A stretch of 64,000 nt of DNA. Source: Ricinus communis. Lineage: Eukaryota; Streptophyta; Magnoliopsida; Malpighiales; Euphorbiaceae. The translations under genes were made by a program, and so were the position numbers. The DNA lies in contig NC_063263.1 of assembly GCF_019578655.1 (NCBI RefSeq), positions 15,065,001 to 15,129,000 of the forward strand, given 5' to 3'. The notes beneath the pieces are model-generated. The model had not been told where the DNA came from, ran no database searches, and was given only the letters and a program-made list of their open reading frames with translations. Below, in pieces: positions 39,770-51,425 of this stretch; positions within the stretch are counted from its first letter, which is position 1, and every line of letters starts with the position of its first letter.

Positions 39770-42700
39770 ATGTCTCACCGTGGTGGTGGCCGACGTCAGG
39801 AATCTCAGCGCGACCGACAATCCTCTGCTACATCCCCGTCGTTCAATCGCGGAGGCGGTGGTGGACGTGGCGGTAGAGGCCGAGGTGGAGCTGGCTCCTT
39901 TTACGCTCAACCTGCTCCTCCTCCAGCAGGATCGGACTTTCCTTCATTATCTCGTCCCCCGACTACTTCATCCAGAGCGGCTGCTGCTCCTCAAGCAGCG
40001 CCTCCTTCTTCATCTTCGAGAGCTCCACCGGCTCCGGCTCCGGCTCCTGCTCCTCCTCCTGCAGCGGCGGCCTCAACTTCCACTCAGATAGAGAAGCTGA
40101 CGCATGGGGTTGAGCAGTTAACGACGACGGCCGGAGCTCCTACACCGTCGTCATCAAAGGAGATTAGATTTCCTAATAGGCCAGGGTACGGTAGTATAGG
40201 GATGAAGTGTGTGGTTAAAGCCAACCATTTTTTGGTTGACGTCGCTGATAGAGATCTCCGTCAATACGATGTAGGTCACGTTCCACATCCTCACTTTTAT
40301 ATGCTTTACTTCTGTTTTTTCTTATGCTGTACTCTATTTTGTTTATTCCGTTATAGTGAGTACTCTGTAATGCTCTTCTGTTTGTTTATGTTCTTTTTTG
40401 GTGTTTTTATTCTATTATTTTATTATTCATTTATCTTTATTTTTATGTGCAATGATAAATGATTCTATTTCCTTTTTCCTTTTCAATTTTTTGATTAGAA
40501 TGTTTACTTTTCTACGGTTTTTAGTTTCTCCCTTTGGTTTGTTTATTTGTTCTTTTAATTATATTTCTTTTTTCGTATTTTGATTATTTTTTTGTTTGGC
40601 AATTTTTATATTTTGTTTTGGTGACAGAATCAAAATTGGCCGATATGCGCATTCTGATTTGTCTATAATGCTAATAAGTTTGAAATTATTTTAAACATTT
40701 TGCTGGCTCACTGTTTCTATTTTGTTTTATTTATATTGTTCCAATTACTACTTTGTTTTGGATTATTTTTGCTAAATGATTTTCTGTTTGTGTATATGCA
40801 TCGATGATATGTCCATAGTGGATGCATCTAATATGTCCATTGTCCAATAAATTTGAATGGAATTTTCTTGAAGTTATTTTCTCCCTTTTCCTCCCTATAC
40901 ATGTAAAGAGAAACTGATGAATAACATTCCTCCCTATACCTGCCAATCTAGGTGAGCATAACTCCTGAACTAACCTCAAAGAAGATAAACAGAGATGTTA
41001 TATCTCAGCTCATTCGCATGTTTCGTCAGTCACATTTGGGTAACCGAAGAGCAGCTTATGATGGTAGGAAAAGCTTATACACTGCAGGGCCTTTGCCTTT
41101 TGAGTCTAAAGAATTTGTTGTCAAGCTTGTTGAATCAAATAAAAATGCCGGTTCTTCTGTTTCATCCAAGTAATCACTTTTAGTTGCTAGTTATTTATTT
41201 ATTTATTATTATTATTACTTTATCTTTGCTGGATTTGCACTTCTCTCCTGTTTAACATTTTTAGACTTCCTGTTTTCTTTTCTGTGCAGGAAGGAACGTG
41301 AATTTAAGGTGGCAATTAAATTTGCATCTAAGCCTGATATTCATCATTTGAAACAATTCTTAATCGGTAGACAAATGGATTGCCCACAAGAAACGATTCA
41401 AGTTCTTGACATTGTTCTTCGGGAAACACCTTCAGAGAAGTATATATTACAGATTTATATATGCATGTGTGTTTGTGCGCGCACACACATGTATTTATTA
41501 TTAATTGAATTCCTTCCCTTCCAAAAGAATACTAATCGCAGGAGATTAATTTAATCAGGTATACCCCTGTTGGGAGGTCATTTTTTTCACCTGATTTGGG
41601 CCAAAAGGGAGAGCTTGGCGATGGTATAGAGTATTGGAGAGGATACTATCAGAGTCTTCGCCCAACCCAGATGGGGCTTTCTCTTAACATAGGTCTAGTT
41701 TGTCAATTTCTATTCAGTTAATTTGTTTTGTTAATTATTCTATAGGTTATACTTAGCTTGTTATCTTGAAATCTGAATATCTAATTTTTCATGTCACAGA
41801 TGTATCAGCTCGATCATTCTATGAGCCCATTATTGTGACCGACTTTGTTTCAAAATACTTGAAGTTGAGAGACATGTCAAGGCCTCTCTCTGATCAAGAT
41901 CGAATTAAGGTAATTCTGTCACTTCAAAGGAAATATGAATGTATGTGGTGCTGGTCCGTGGTTAAATATTTTTCCCACGGTTTCCCTTTGTTGAGATAAT
42001 ATTGTGCATCTTTCTTTTTCCAGGTGAAAAAGGCTCTGAAATCAGTGAAAGTGCAAATACTTCACAGGGAGTATGCTAAAAGCTATAAAGTTACTGGCAT
42101 ATCCAATAAACCCCTGAATCAGATATTGTGAGCTTGTAAATTCATTGTCGTATGGGTGTTCATGTTCTATTTCACTATTTTAAGTTCAGTATCTTTTTAA
42201 CATTTCCAGCCTAATTTGGTTTCTTCATCCAGCTTCAAATTGGATGACAAGAGCACAGATATCTCAGTTGTACAGTATTTCCGTGAAAAATACAATATTG
42301 GGCTAAAATATACGTCCTTGCCTGCCCTTCAAGCTGGGAGTGATGCAAAACCAATTTACTTGCCTATGGAGGTTTTCCACTTTTTATATGTTATTTCATT
42401 TATTTTACTAGAACATTTGTTTCAGTAGGAAGCAGTTTACTAACTTTGCAGATATTTTATTCTCTGTACTGTACTACAGCTTTGTAAGATTGTTGATGGT
42501 CAGAGGTATTCAAAGAAACTTAATGAAAGACAAGTAACTGCACTGCTAAGAGCAACCTGTCAACGCCCTCATGAACGAGAGGAAAGCATTAAGCAGGTAT
42601 TACCTTGTATCAAATCTTTATATATATGTTTGTATATTATTTTGATTCTGATGTAACGATGGTTTATCATTTTTTTTTTTGGGTTTCATAATGATGCAGA

Positions 42701-45503
42701 TGGTCAAGCGGAATAGTTACAACCAAGATGTGCTTGTAAGGGATGAGTTTGGAATCCAAGTGAAAGAAGAACTTACATTTGTTGATGCCCGAGTTTTGCC
42801 TGCTCCCATGGTAATATGCACTAGGTTCAATTTTCTGTGATTTATGTATTTTTGCTTTTGCCCTTGGTTTCTGGAAATCTTAAATATCAGTCTTTTCTGT
42901 GGTTGCCTTAAGCTTAATTATCATGAGACTGGAAGGGAATCAAGGGTTGATCCCCGCTGTGGGCAATGGAATATGATTAACAAGGTGAACTGAATCACAA
43001 TACTTTTGATGCAATTTTATGTTCATTATTGTTGTTGTAGCTAGTTGACATTATGCATATATGTTTTTGCAGAAAATGGTGAATGGTGGGAGTGTGAATT
43101 TTTGGACATGTGTGAACTTCTCTTTGAACATCAATCGAGATTTGCCTGCTGAGTTCTGTAGGCAATTGATTCAGATGTGTGTCAGCAAAGGAATGGTATA
43201 ATGTGCAACATCCTGCCTGTCAACTCTTTGCATTTTCAGTTTTAGCTTTGTGGTTTTATTCTTAATCTAATAGTTGACCTTTATAAACTTATTGGATCTA
43301 TTGCTAGGCATTCAATCCAAACCCTATTATTCCAATAAGCTCAGCTCATCCAGGTCAAATTGGGAAGACTCTTAATGATATTAAGAGGCAATGTGAGGCA
43401 AAACTTGTGAAACAGCTGCAGTTGCTGATAATTATTCTACCTGATATCAGTGGATCTTATGGTGAGTAACAACCAAATTTATAAATTCGGAATTATAATT
43501 TTGTTCTGCAGCTAACATCTAAGATCTTGCTTCTTGTAGGAATAATTAAGAGAGTCTGTGAAACAGAATTGGGAATTGTTTCTCAGTGTTGCCAACCACG
43601 ACAAGCAGCAAAACTGAGTAAACAGTATTTTGAGAATGTTGCTCTCAAAATCAATGTTAAGGTTTGCTTTGCTGTGTGCTTGGTTATATTTTGGCCCATT
43701 TCATTGATGACTTCTACATATTTGAAATCATGATTAAAACTCTATTAGGTTGGGGGAAGAAACACTGTGTTGAATGATGCCGTGCAAAGGAGGATCCCAC
43801 TTGTGACTGATTGCCCTACAATTATTTTTGGTGCTGATGTAACTCATCCACCACCAGGGGAGGACTCTAGTCCGTCGATAGCAGCAGTATGTCAAGTTTT
43901 CTGCTGTCCGTACTTCATTGTTCCTCCGCATTATATAAATTCTGGAGTGCTTGATGCAGGTAGTGGCTTCAATGGACTGGCCTGAGGTAACCAAGTATAG
44001 AGGCATTGTCTCTGCACAGGCGCATCGTGAAGAAATCATCCAGGATTTGTATAAATCCTTTCAGGATCCTCAGGGAATATTAAAGCATTCAGGAATGATC
44101 AGGTTTGAATTTTACACATGCTTTTCAATGGTCTTGTTTTGGAGCTGATTTCATAAAATCCAAATTTGGCTCTCATCTTTGTTTGATTTTATTCAGAGAA
44201 TTGTTTGTTGCATTTAGAAGAGAAACTGGGATGAAACCTAAAAGGATTATATTCTACAGGTAATAATTCTATTGGACAATGTTTAAGCTGTCATGTCTTA
44301 ACATTGTGCTGATATAAAGGTTTTTTTTTTTTTTTTTTTTTTGCAGAGATGGTGTTAGTGAGGGGCAGTTTAGTCAAGTTTTGCTGTATGAGATGGATGC
44401 CATAAGAAAGGTATCATGGATATATTAGCTTTTTACTCGAATTGAAAGCCAGAATATTTAATGATATGATGTAATTGTTGTTTGTTCCATTCATAACAGT
44501 ATATATTTTCTTAAAATTGCAGTGATACAAATATCATGCTGACTTGATTGTGACTGGTGTGGTTAATTTACTGAAATCTGTTTAGTGTTTTAATATGTAA
44601 ATCTGTCTTCTCTCTAGGCTTGTGCCTCACTGGAGGAGGGATATCTTCCACCGGTTACCTTCGTTGTGGTGCAAAAAAGGCACCATACACGACTTTTTCC
44701 CGTTGATCGTGGTCAGACAGACAGGAGTGGCAATATTCTGCCAGGTTTTGCATTTGGCATCCACTGTGGAATTTGCTGTTCTTTCTTGAGGGATCCTACA
44801 TGTTTTGTATTTTGTTTTTTCAGGCACTGTTATTGACACTAAGATATGCCACCAGAGGGAGTTCGACTTCTACCTGAACAGCCATGCTGGAATTCAGGTA
44901 TTGGAACGGCAATTTATTAAATTAAAATGGATATGAAGCTGCTGAGTTCTGCCTGGTGGTGTTCCTGTCCGGTTAACTGTTTGTAGCAATAAGTATGTTC
45001 TTCCTTGAATTATGCTTGCAGGGAACCAGCAGACCAACTCATTACCATGTGCTGTATGATGAAAATCATTTCACTGCTGATAATCTGCAAGTGCTGACTA
45101 ATAATCTGTGTTACACGTAATACTTTGAAATCCTTGTCCGCAAAACCAGAATGTTTTTTATTGTATAATTTTGAACTTCTTTTTCATTGCTGATTGGTTT
45201 TGACCATCTTTTCAGGTTTGCCAGGTGTACACGCTCTGTGTCCATAGGTTTGACATCTTCTCACTTTTTTTATTTATTTATTTGTGTGTTGCCTAATAGG
45301 GTTAATAGTTGACTATTCCAAACTCTGCAGTCCCTCCTGCCTATTATGCCCATTTAGCAGCTTTCCGTGCTCGATATTACATTGAGGGTGAAATGTCAGA
45401 TGGTGGATCTACCAGTGGAAAGAGCACAACAGGGCGGAGTAAGGAGGTCCAGCCTCTTCCTGTCATCAAAGATAATGTGAAAGATGTGATGTTTTATTGC
45501 TGA
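39770..45503 (+). CDS. AGO5: Argonaute protein, AGO5 type
   Basis: Exons: 39770-40270, 40952-41169, 41290-41439, 41559-41692, 41800-41909, 42024-42127, 42233-42371, 42480-42596, 42700-42810, 42913-42984, 43073-43195, 43308-43461, 43540-43661, 43749-43886, 43960-44102, 44197-44259, 44347-44410, 44618-44744, 44824-44897, 45022-45116, 45216-45247, 45331-45503. Joined: 987 residues, all GT-AG. It binds small RNAs to silence complementary transcripts. Residues 1-145 are disordered: an RGG-rich part, then Ala/Pro repeats. N, PAZ and MID domains follow; MID has [23 protein letters not shown] keeps D715 (FGADVTHP), D801 (YRDGVSEGQ) and the THYH histidines (894-897), so slicing looks possible. The tail VKDVMFYC is typical. 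The start MSHRGGG matches AGO5 and is the first in-frame ATG. AGO5 assignment over AGO1/10 rests on the N terminus and overall resemblance. Confidence 0.95.
41474..41494. repeat. Alternating purine-pyrimidine tract in AGO5 intron 3
   Basis: TGTGCGCGCACACACATGTA is a perfect alternating run, preceded by ATGCATGTGTGT. It lies just after the donor of intron 3. Confidence 0.8.
44321..44346 (+). other. Run of 22 T immediately before the acceptor of AGO5 exon 17
   Basis: The run ends directly in GCAG, forming an extreme polypyrimidine tract. Confidence 0.9.
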
Positions 45504-46606
45504 GGCCCTGGCATTCTTTTTTGTTTAGGATTGAACTAACCTGAGAAGTTGGAAGTTAATTATCCATATCAGAGCTGCTGCAATACTAAGAGAAACCTGA
45601 TATACCTTGCTGCTTGCTATTATTCTTTTTTTTTATTTGCTGGGGGTAGCAGATATGATTTTTGAGCTTGAACTGCTGCTCTTATTGTGGCAGAAGCTTT
45701 TGGCAGTTGGGAAGTGAAACAATATTTAATTTCCTTCTAAATTTGCTCTGCTTAATGCCAGCTTTTTGATTTTGGTTTCCCTATGTACTTTATAATCCTA
45801 GATAATACATGGAACTGCCTTAATGCTTTCAGTTTTTGGATGAATTTGAATCCTGTATTTTGAGCGAATTGCTGAGCAGGCTCTAAGTAGGGGAGCTTCA
45901 AGTGTTGCTTAATATAATCATAGTTTTGGAAGGAATGATTTGTATTTGTTATCGTCAGGGCTGATGACCCGGCTCAGGACGGATCTGTCCGTTCATTTTG
46001 GTCGGTCTTTTCAAAAATCAGCTCAGACTTTTGGTTCCTTAAAAATTTAAAATACTATTTACTAATTTAAAAATTTCTGGATTCCCAATTTTTGCAAACT
46101 TTCCTCTGTTATCATATGGTTTCAACAAGCTTCTTTCTTATTCAGTAAAATGTAGGTTATGTCAGAATAAAGTTCATAATATCTAGCAATGATATAGAAC
46201 TATTTCGTATGCATCATTATCAAATTGTAAATGCATCAGAATCATTGGAGACGATGCGTACTTACCCTAGTTTTAGACTCGGTACGTGAAACTTGAAATG
46301 AAAGCATGATACCAATCGGTAAGGAAGCTAAGAAATTTCTATAAATTCATTCTACTGTTACATCATTGATCCTGTATGCAATGTAATTTACAAAGCTCTC
46401 AAAAGACGGACTCCTACAGCAAGCAAGTCTCAGTATTACAGGGCTGATGGGACATTATATTCTCAAGGAAAAAAAATCAGTTACAAAGCACACCAAGCAG
46501 CCGCCAGCCCTGACTGAACTATGAGTGGCATGGCTCTGCGGGTCGCGACAAATATAAACCGGCAAGAGCAATTACAATGAAAGAAAGAATAGAAGTTCAG
46601 AATATG
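45504..46606. other. Convergent 3' UTRs of AGO5 and the aspartic protease
   Basis: No coding region. A GC-richer patch at about 45955-46030 (CTGATGACCCGGCTCAGGAC) stands out but has no defined ends. The antisense frames near 46713-46904 are shadows of the protease last exon. Confidence 0.6.
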
Positions 46607-49600
46607 CTATGAAAACAGATGACCACGGCCCAGAGTAGACATATGCAGAAGGAGAACTGTCATGGTTATTATTAGTATCAGATTGTAAGGCACATTCCTT
46701 GGTGAATTGTTGTTACTGAACTCTCCTGCATTGACAAACTCGCTTTTGCCGGTATTTGTAGTCGTAGAGACATTCACTGACATCGAACCTGATGGCAAAG
46801 GAAGAAGGTGATGAAGGATTATAATCAAGTGCAGATGCAGGTCCAGGATCAAATATTGACAAAAAGGATTGGAGAAGGAGGAAGAAGGAAAAAGCATTTA
46901 ACAATTCAGAAGTTTCCTATCTGCATGACTAGCATGTGAGTTACAATTTTGGATTTTATGAAATGAATCCTTTTTAATTCCACATGATCTGGAACATTAC
47001 AAATTACACAAGGAAATTGCAACTTACAATCATAATTAGTCCATCCAACCCGTTGATTAGCAATATCATAAACAAATATTTTGTCTTTAAGAACAAGATC
47101 TGCAAAACGAAAATGGCAATATTTGTACAGGGTTAGTGCTAAATCTAAATATGACAAAGGCCTGAAACAAAATGAGTATAAAACAGCCTCACTGAAATGA
47201 TCTTGATAGTTAGCATAACAGTATTGTCAGAATTAACACAGGGTTAAGCGGGTATACCTCCTAGGATAGTTATCTGTTGACCTGGAGTTTTTTGAAAACC
47301 AACACACCACACTGCAGCTCCACCCTGTAATAAAATTCAATTATCCTGGTTAGAGATGCCAGATATCAGACTTGACAGTAGTACATGAAACAGAAGCATC
47401 TAGTCAAATTTCTATGCAGGGTTATAGATTGTTATCTCCATGTTTCATTAGCAACCACAGGGAACATTTGGTGAAACAAGTTTCAAACAGCTATAACAAA
47501 GGAAAAGAAGAACTGAGATATGTTTGCAATAGCAAGGTTGTATTTTTCCTTGTTGAGCTTTAAAGTACTTATTGCAACCTCAGATGCACGTGTTAAGCAT
47601 ATAACTAGCGAGCGAACCATACTTCGGATATCGCTCGGAGCCTTTCGAGGCTTCCCCCTTCTAAATATTCTCGGGTAAGAAAGCAGAACCTCACCTCATT
47701 GCTCCAAAGCATCAGATTTCAGCATATAATCAGGAAATGACGTTAATGCAAACAGTACAGCAAAGTTGGGGCATAACGGGATTTAAATTTTGGTATGAAA
47801 ATACCATTCAGAGGTCACCGAATTTATATGAGAGAAGATGCAAGAACAATCTAAGAGCTAACTTCTCCATTTGAGCAGAAATTTAGAACATAAAGAATGG
47901 AAGAAAATACCCAAAGAAAAAAGTAGTAAAATCAAGACCATCACTGTATTCCAAACGGGAGGGAGAGAAACACATGACTTTCCAAACTTCTTTGCAAATG
48001 AAGGATACATCACTATATTCTTAATAACCCGAAATAAACAGAGAATATATAATAACTCACTACCGAATTTTGCTGCAGAAGGTAGTCCTGAGGATTTAAA
48101 ATCAATGATGCACCGCCAGCAAAGTTTAAACTAACTTGAGGAAATACATCATTAACACTGGGCACAAAGTAAACATGATATTCTGGGTCACAATCATCTC
48201 AGAGAACCGCATACTCATTTGAAAACAAACAGAAATACAGAATTAGAAAGTGAACCTGGAGGTGACTAGATAACACTGATTTCCTTTGGAAAGATATGTG
48301 CGGGCATTTAGTGAAACAACGCTTGTAATCTGCGTAAGAAGAACTGAACACTTCAGCTGTATTTTCATTTAAAAGATTGTAATTTGTATCAGAAAAACCC
48401 TGAGAAATGTACCAGAGAAGATAGGTGGCTATCCTAAATTTGTTGCATATAAAGATTCACAATATTTAAAACTGGCAAAAAGTCCCTTCAAAACTTACAG
48501 CACTGACAAAAGGATCATAAGCTCCTTCTGCAAGGTATGCCAAGGTTGTTCCAGAATCAACTATTGTTCCTTGATTGCTCGATGCTCCAAAAACTGATGG
48601 ATCAATGGCCAAAGTTTGGCCAGCAACAGAAATGCTCTGAAGGTATAAATTATAATGAGGCCTGAAATTTTAGATATACAAGTAGTTAGTCACACTCAGC
48701 ACTAGCAATGAATTTTATATTGGCAAAGGCGGCAAGATAACTTAAAAGTTGTTATGAGGTGGTGATAGGTCGAATAATTGTAGCTTAACAATTATTATTC
48801 ATTAGTTTTATACCCCATTACTGCCCATGTCTGCTTAGTGTGTTGACTCTTCAATTATTAAGTAGGTGTTTTACTCTGCCTCAATTAGCTCTCATGTATT
48901 AATAAAAATAATAAGCAAATAAACACTTGATTAACAACTGAAGAAACTCAATGCATTATCAAAGCATCAGCAGACTGTTCATGCCATTTGCATGACTGAA
49001 GCTTCAAATATGTGGATGGATTGTCAGGTTAGAGATTCAATATATTACAGAGGCAAAAGAATGACATCCAATCAAATAAAACAAGAAGATCACAAATTTA
49101 ATGTGGAGACAGTTGCAAGTGATGAGTAAAATTGCTATTCATGCCCTGATTGCATAAACTTTTTGGATAGTACTAGCACATAGAAAGATAAAGTACCAGT
49201 ATATAAGAGCATTCACAGGGCTATCCTCCAAACCCTTAACATATGAAAACTTTTACCAGGAATGCACAGACTGAACATGAAATTATGAAAACAACCCATT
49301 TCATTATGTTTTATCATTCAAACAATGTCAATTCATCAATAATACTTTGAGCCTGAAAAAAGTCCAAGATTCCTAAGCTCAGCACAATGAGCTAACCTGA
49401 TTATCTTCCAGCATAGAGAACATTGTCTATAGAAGGGGAAATAACAAGGCCATTAACACTGAACAAATGGCTAGAAACATATTAAGTACAATATTCTTTT
49501 GTACCAATACCAAATGCATTTAATAAGATCAAACTGTTCTAAATGACACTATATATGTAATTCAACAGCAAAGCGACGTAAGACAATATAAATATGCAGT

Positions 49601-51425
49601 ACAGGAAAAACAATGCAAGACAACATAAAAATGTAGTACAACAGAAACACAATGAACTTCAGTAAGATGTTACAGTTGAACCAATATGAAAAAGCACTGG
49701 CGTCACCATTTGTATAAATATTGTTCTTTTAGACAAACTGTGAAAGATTAAAGCAGCAAGAGATAGTGAAAAACACTGCACATATAACAGAATTGTTGAA
49801 AAACAATAAAAGCCACTCTTTCAAAATGTATTAATTCAAAAACTCATTATGGTTCTCACTAGACAAAAAAAATAAAGAGTTCAATGTAGGAAATAAAACA
49901 TACTGTGATGGGACAAGTGGAGTATAAACGATATTTGGCTCCACAATTTCTCCAAGAACCAACACGCCGCCACCAGAGTCGTCTCCTTTCAAACAGTGGG
50001 AGAAGACCCTTGGTGTTATTCCCTGTGAAGCTAGCTGGGAGATGACGGACATTTCTTGTTGGCCAAAACCAAAGATCCCGTCAACTGCTCTATCAGACTT
50101 TGTCAAGTCCCCAGTTTGTAATGTGCTACACCTGTTCCATAGCCCACCAAGTTAAACTCAACCTCTGACATACATAAATGATACACTACTATCATATGTT
50201 TGACAAATTTGTGAAAGCTCACCCGAAGACAACAGGAGCTGAAGAATTATTAGTCACAGACCCACTAAGAACTGTATCAAGATGCATTAGATCGGCCACA
50301 TAATAGCCTGAAGTGCCACTACCATCCCCATATTGGAATGTATAACCACACTGATTAGTTCTAGAAGAACATAGAGAATCTGATGATTGAATTCCAGCAG
50401 TGCAACGTTGATCTGAACAAGAGACCAATGCAGCTGTTGTAGAGCTTCCCGGATCAAAGAAAGTGAGTGGAATCTGTAAAAGAACCAAGAAACAACATTG
50501 AAGACAATTGTGGCATTAAATTGCCCATATTGTTTCAGAAAGTTGATGAGATTAGAATCAAACTAGTAAAATACAGATAAGTGAACTTACTTGGAGTCCA
50601 CTAGTAACAGGGCAACCATTACAGGAGCTGCAACTAACCCAGAGAACATCACTCCCAGTATCTATTTGTACATAGAAATCTTTTGGAGGAGAGCCCAATT
50701 GTACTCTTGTAAAATAAAGCCTAATCAAACAAAAGAAGAGACATATACTAAATCAACAACCAAAGTTACTACATAATAATATCCAACTGGTTCCAGGATT
50801 TCAGTTTATGTCTGTCCAATGTAAGAAAGGTTTAAAACCCAGTTGCCTAGACTTGTTTCTACGTTCATATAGAAGCCTGAACAAGCATAATTCAACCAAA
50901 AACAAATCAAATGACAAAAAGGAGAAAAGAAACAAAAGGACATTCACAGTCCAATACTCCAAATTCAGAAACCCAGTAATGGAAAAAAAAAAAAAAAATC
51001 CAAGAAAACTGATGAAACTTACAAAACCATTTAACAAAAGAGAGAAACCAACAAAAAAGCATTAAATTTTCATTTACATTTCCAAAAATAGACCAAAAAA
51101 AAACCCAATTCATTAATCCATACAAGAAACCCAAGAAGAGAATTAGCATCATCCCTTAAAGAAGCAAAATTGTAATTTACCCAACAAGAAAAGGATTAAA
51201 AGTGCCTTGAACTGGAAAATCAACAACTCCCCCACTTGTAGTAGACTGCAATATTCTTCTATGTCTAAAACTATCTCTCTCCTTAAGCTGACTTAACTCT
51301 AGCTTATGACTCGCTGGAATCCCTCTCTCCAAGGTAAGCATTGTAGGAAAAGAATAACAAAGAACCACTGTCGCCGGTAAAAGCACGGCGGCGATCAGAA
51401 TTCCGGCGGGAAAAACCGCCCCCAT
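46607..51425 (-). CDS. Pepsin-like aspartic protease (family A1, plant atypical/A36-A39-like) with C-terminal membrane tail
   Basis: Minus-strand exons: 51425-51181, 50720-50591, 50473-50223, 50131-49904, 48661-48499, 48329-48256, 48157-48064, 47324-47258, 47099-47028, 46788-46607; joined 501 residues, GT-AG. A hydrophobic signal peptide covers about residues 5-25. A likely propeptide ([18 protein letters not shown]) follows. The two catalytic aspartates are D102 ([11 protein letters not shown]) and D320 ([12 protein letters not shown]). Several paired cysteines (CSSCNGC, CSDQRC) fit plant atypical proteases. The last exon is Ser/Thr/Asn-rich, then hydrophobic ([12 protein letters not shown]) with a short polar end, suggesting a GPI signal or membrane anchor. 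It would act at the cell surface or in the secretory route; substrate unknown. The family includes Arabidopsis At5g22850 and At1g08210, from memory. Start is the first ATG before the signal peptide. Confidence 0.93.
47637..47654. repeat. Short hairpin with TTCG loop in a protease intron
   Basis: GGAGCCT and AGGCTTCC flank TTCG, giving a 7-pair stem with one wobble. It sits in a locally GC-rich patch (47600-47675) of an otherwise AT-rich intron. On the transcribed strand the loop reads CGAA. Confidence 0.5.

Noticed and set aside
46713..47157. Minus-strand frames extending the protease exons
   Set aside because: They read through introns of the protease gene; the spliced model keeps a single frame with conserved motifs.
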